From positions 1 through 14,989 of the forward strand of contig JALNZH010000061.1 of assembly GCA_023229405.1 (NCBI GenBank): DNA of 14,989 nucleotides, given 5' to 3'. This document shows positions 14,824 through 14,989 of this stretch, in pieces; position 1 is the stretch's first letter, and every line of letters begins with the position of its first letter. The notes beneath the pieces are model-generated. The model did not search any database, was not told the DNA's origin, and was given only the letters and a program-made list of their open reading frames with translations. Position numbers and translations under genes: made by a program. This DNA is from Bacteroidota bacterium (GTDB lineage Bacteria; Bacteroidota; Ignavibacteria; UBA10030; UBA8401).

Positions 14824-14932
14824 CGTCATACTGAACTCCTGTCTGCCAATAAAAATTTAAAAAGTCGTGCAGGAGTTTCGACATCTTGAATTAGGGAAAG
14901 ATGCTGACCGGCAGACATCCGTCGGTATGACG
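14824..14932. repeat. 109-base palindromic extragenic element
   Basis: Each arm has two matching blocks: CGTCATAC (14824-14831) with GTATGACG (14925-14932), and GTCTGCC (14841-14847) with GGCAGAC (14910-14916), separated by 9 and 8 unpaired bases. Inside is CATCTT/AAGATG (14882-14902 region). AACTCCTG (14834-14841) can also pair with CAGGAGTT (14870-14877). It resembles dispersed GTCATACTGAA-type palindromes seen in many genomes, so it is probably a REP/MITE-like repeat. Copy number cannot be judged here. Confidence 0.6.
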
Positions 14933-14989
14933 ATATCAAGAGTTCAATTTGATCCTCATATTTTTCTCCAGTTGAAGTGATTTCAGGAA

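Overview
The window looks like a chromosomal segment from a member of the Bacteroidota/Ignavibacteriota (Chlorobi-like) group. The reasons are the 14-repeat 'two-component propeller' + Y_Y_Y sensor kinase, the carboxypeptidase-regulatory-like domain joined to a TonB C-terminal domain, the near absence of Shine-Dalgarno sequences, and promoter candidates resembling the Bacteroidota TTTG-N19-TAnnTTTG pattern. The taxon is an inference. I see no rRNA, tRNA, CRISPR array, transposase or phage gene. Coding density is high and every large gene is intact except the one cut by the left edge.

Left block, minus strand (5488 down to 1). A stand-alone TPR-repeat protein (4064-5488) ends at a perfect rho-independent terminator (4001-4034). 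After it comes a tight cluster: aroE (shikimate dehydrogenase), two tandem paralogous response regulators whose receiver domain is C-terminal behind two helical modules, and a membrane-anchored GAF-PAS sensor that runs off the edge. aroE and the first regulator overlap as ATGA, and the other spacings are 7 and 21 bases, so this reads as one operon coupling an aromatic-biosynthesis enzyme to a signalling set with no DNA-binding output.

Middle block, plus strand (5673-8637). dut (dUTPase), an AI-2E/PerM-family membrane protein, a short RsmI-like tetrapyrrole-fold methyltransferase with altered signature motifs, and folA (dihydrofolate reductase) lie 9-18 bases apart. dut and folA both serve thymidylate/DNA-precursor metabolism. 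The 184-base gap to the TPR gene carries divergent promoter candidates, an A7G7 tract inside the minus-strand promoter spacer, and a 15-base palindrome next to the dut start.

Right block. A 1070-residue periplasmic-propeller histidine kinase (minus) overlaps the 3' end of folA by 32 bases. A 565-base non-coding interval follows, containing a nested inverted repeat that folds on paper as a compact three-way junction with a competing hairpin. Then comes a plus-strand ECF sigma factor, a single-pass putative anti-sigma factor (ATGA overlap), and a secreted or anchored carboxypeptidase-regulatory-like/TonB-C protein. An OsmC-family protein (minus) and a 109-base palindromic extragenic element close the window. 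The best candidates for something undescribed are the aroE / dual C-terminal-receiver / GAF-PAS cluster and the structured element at 11990-12064.
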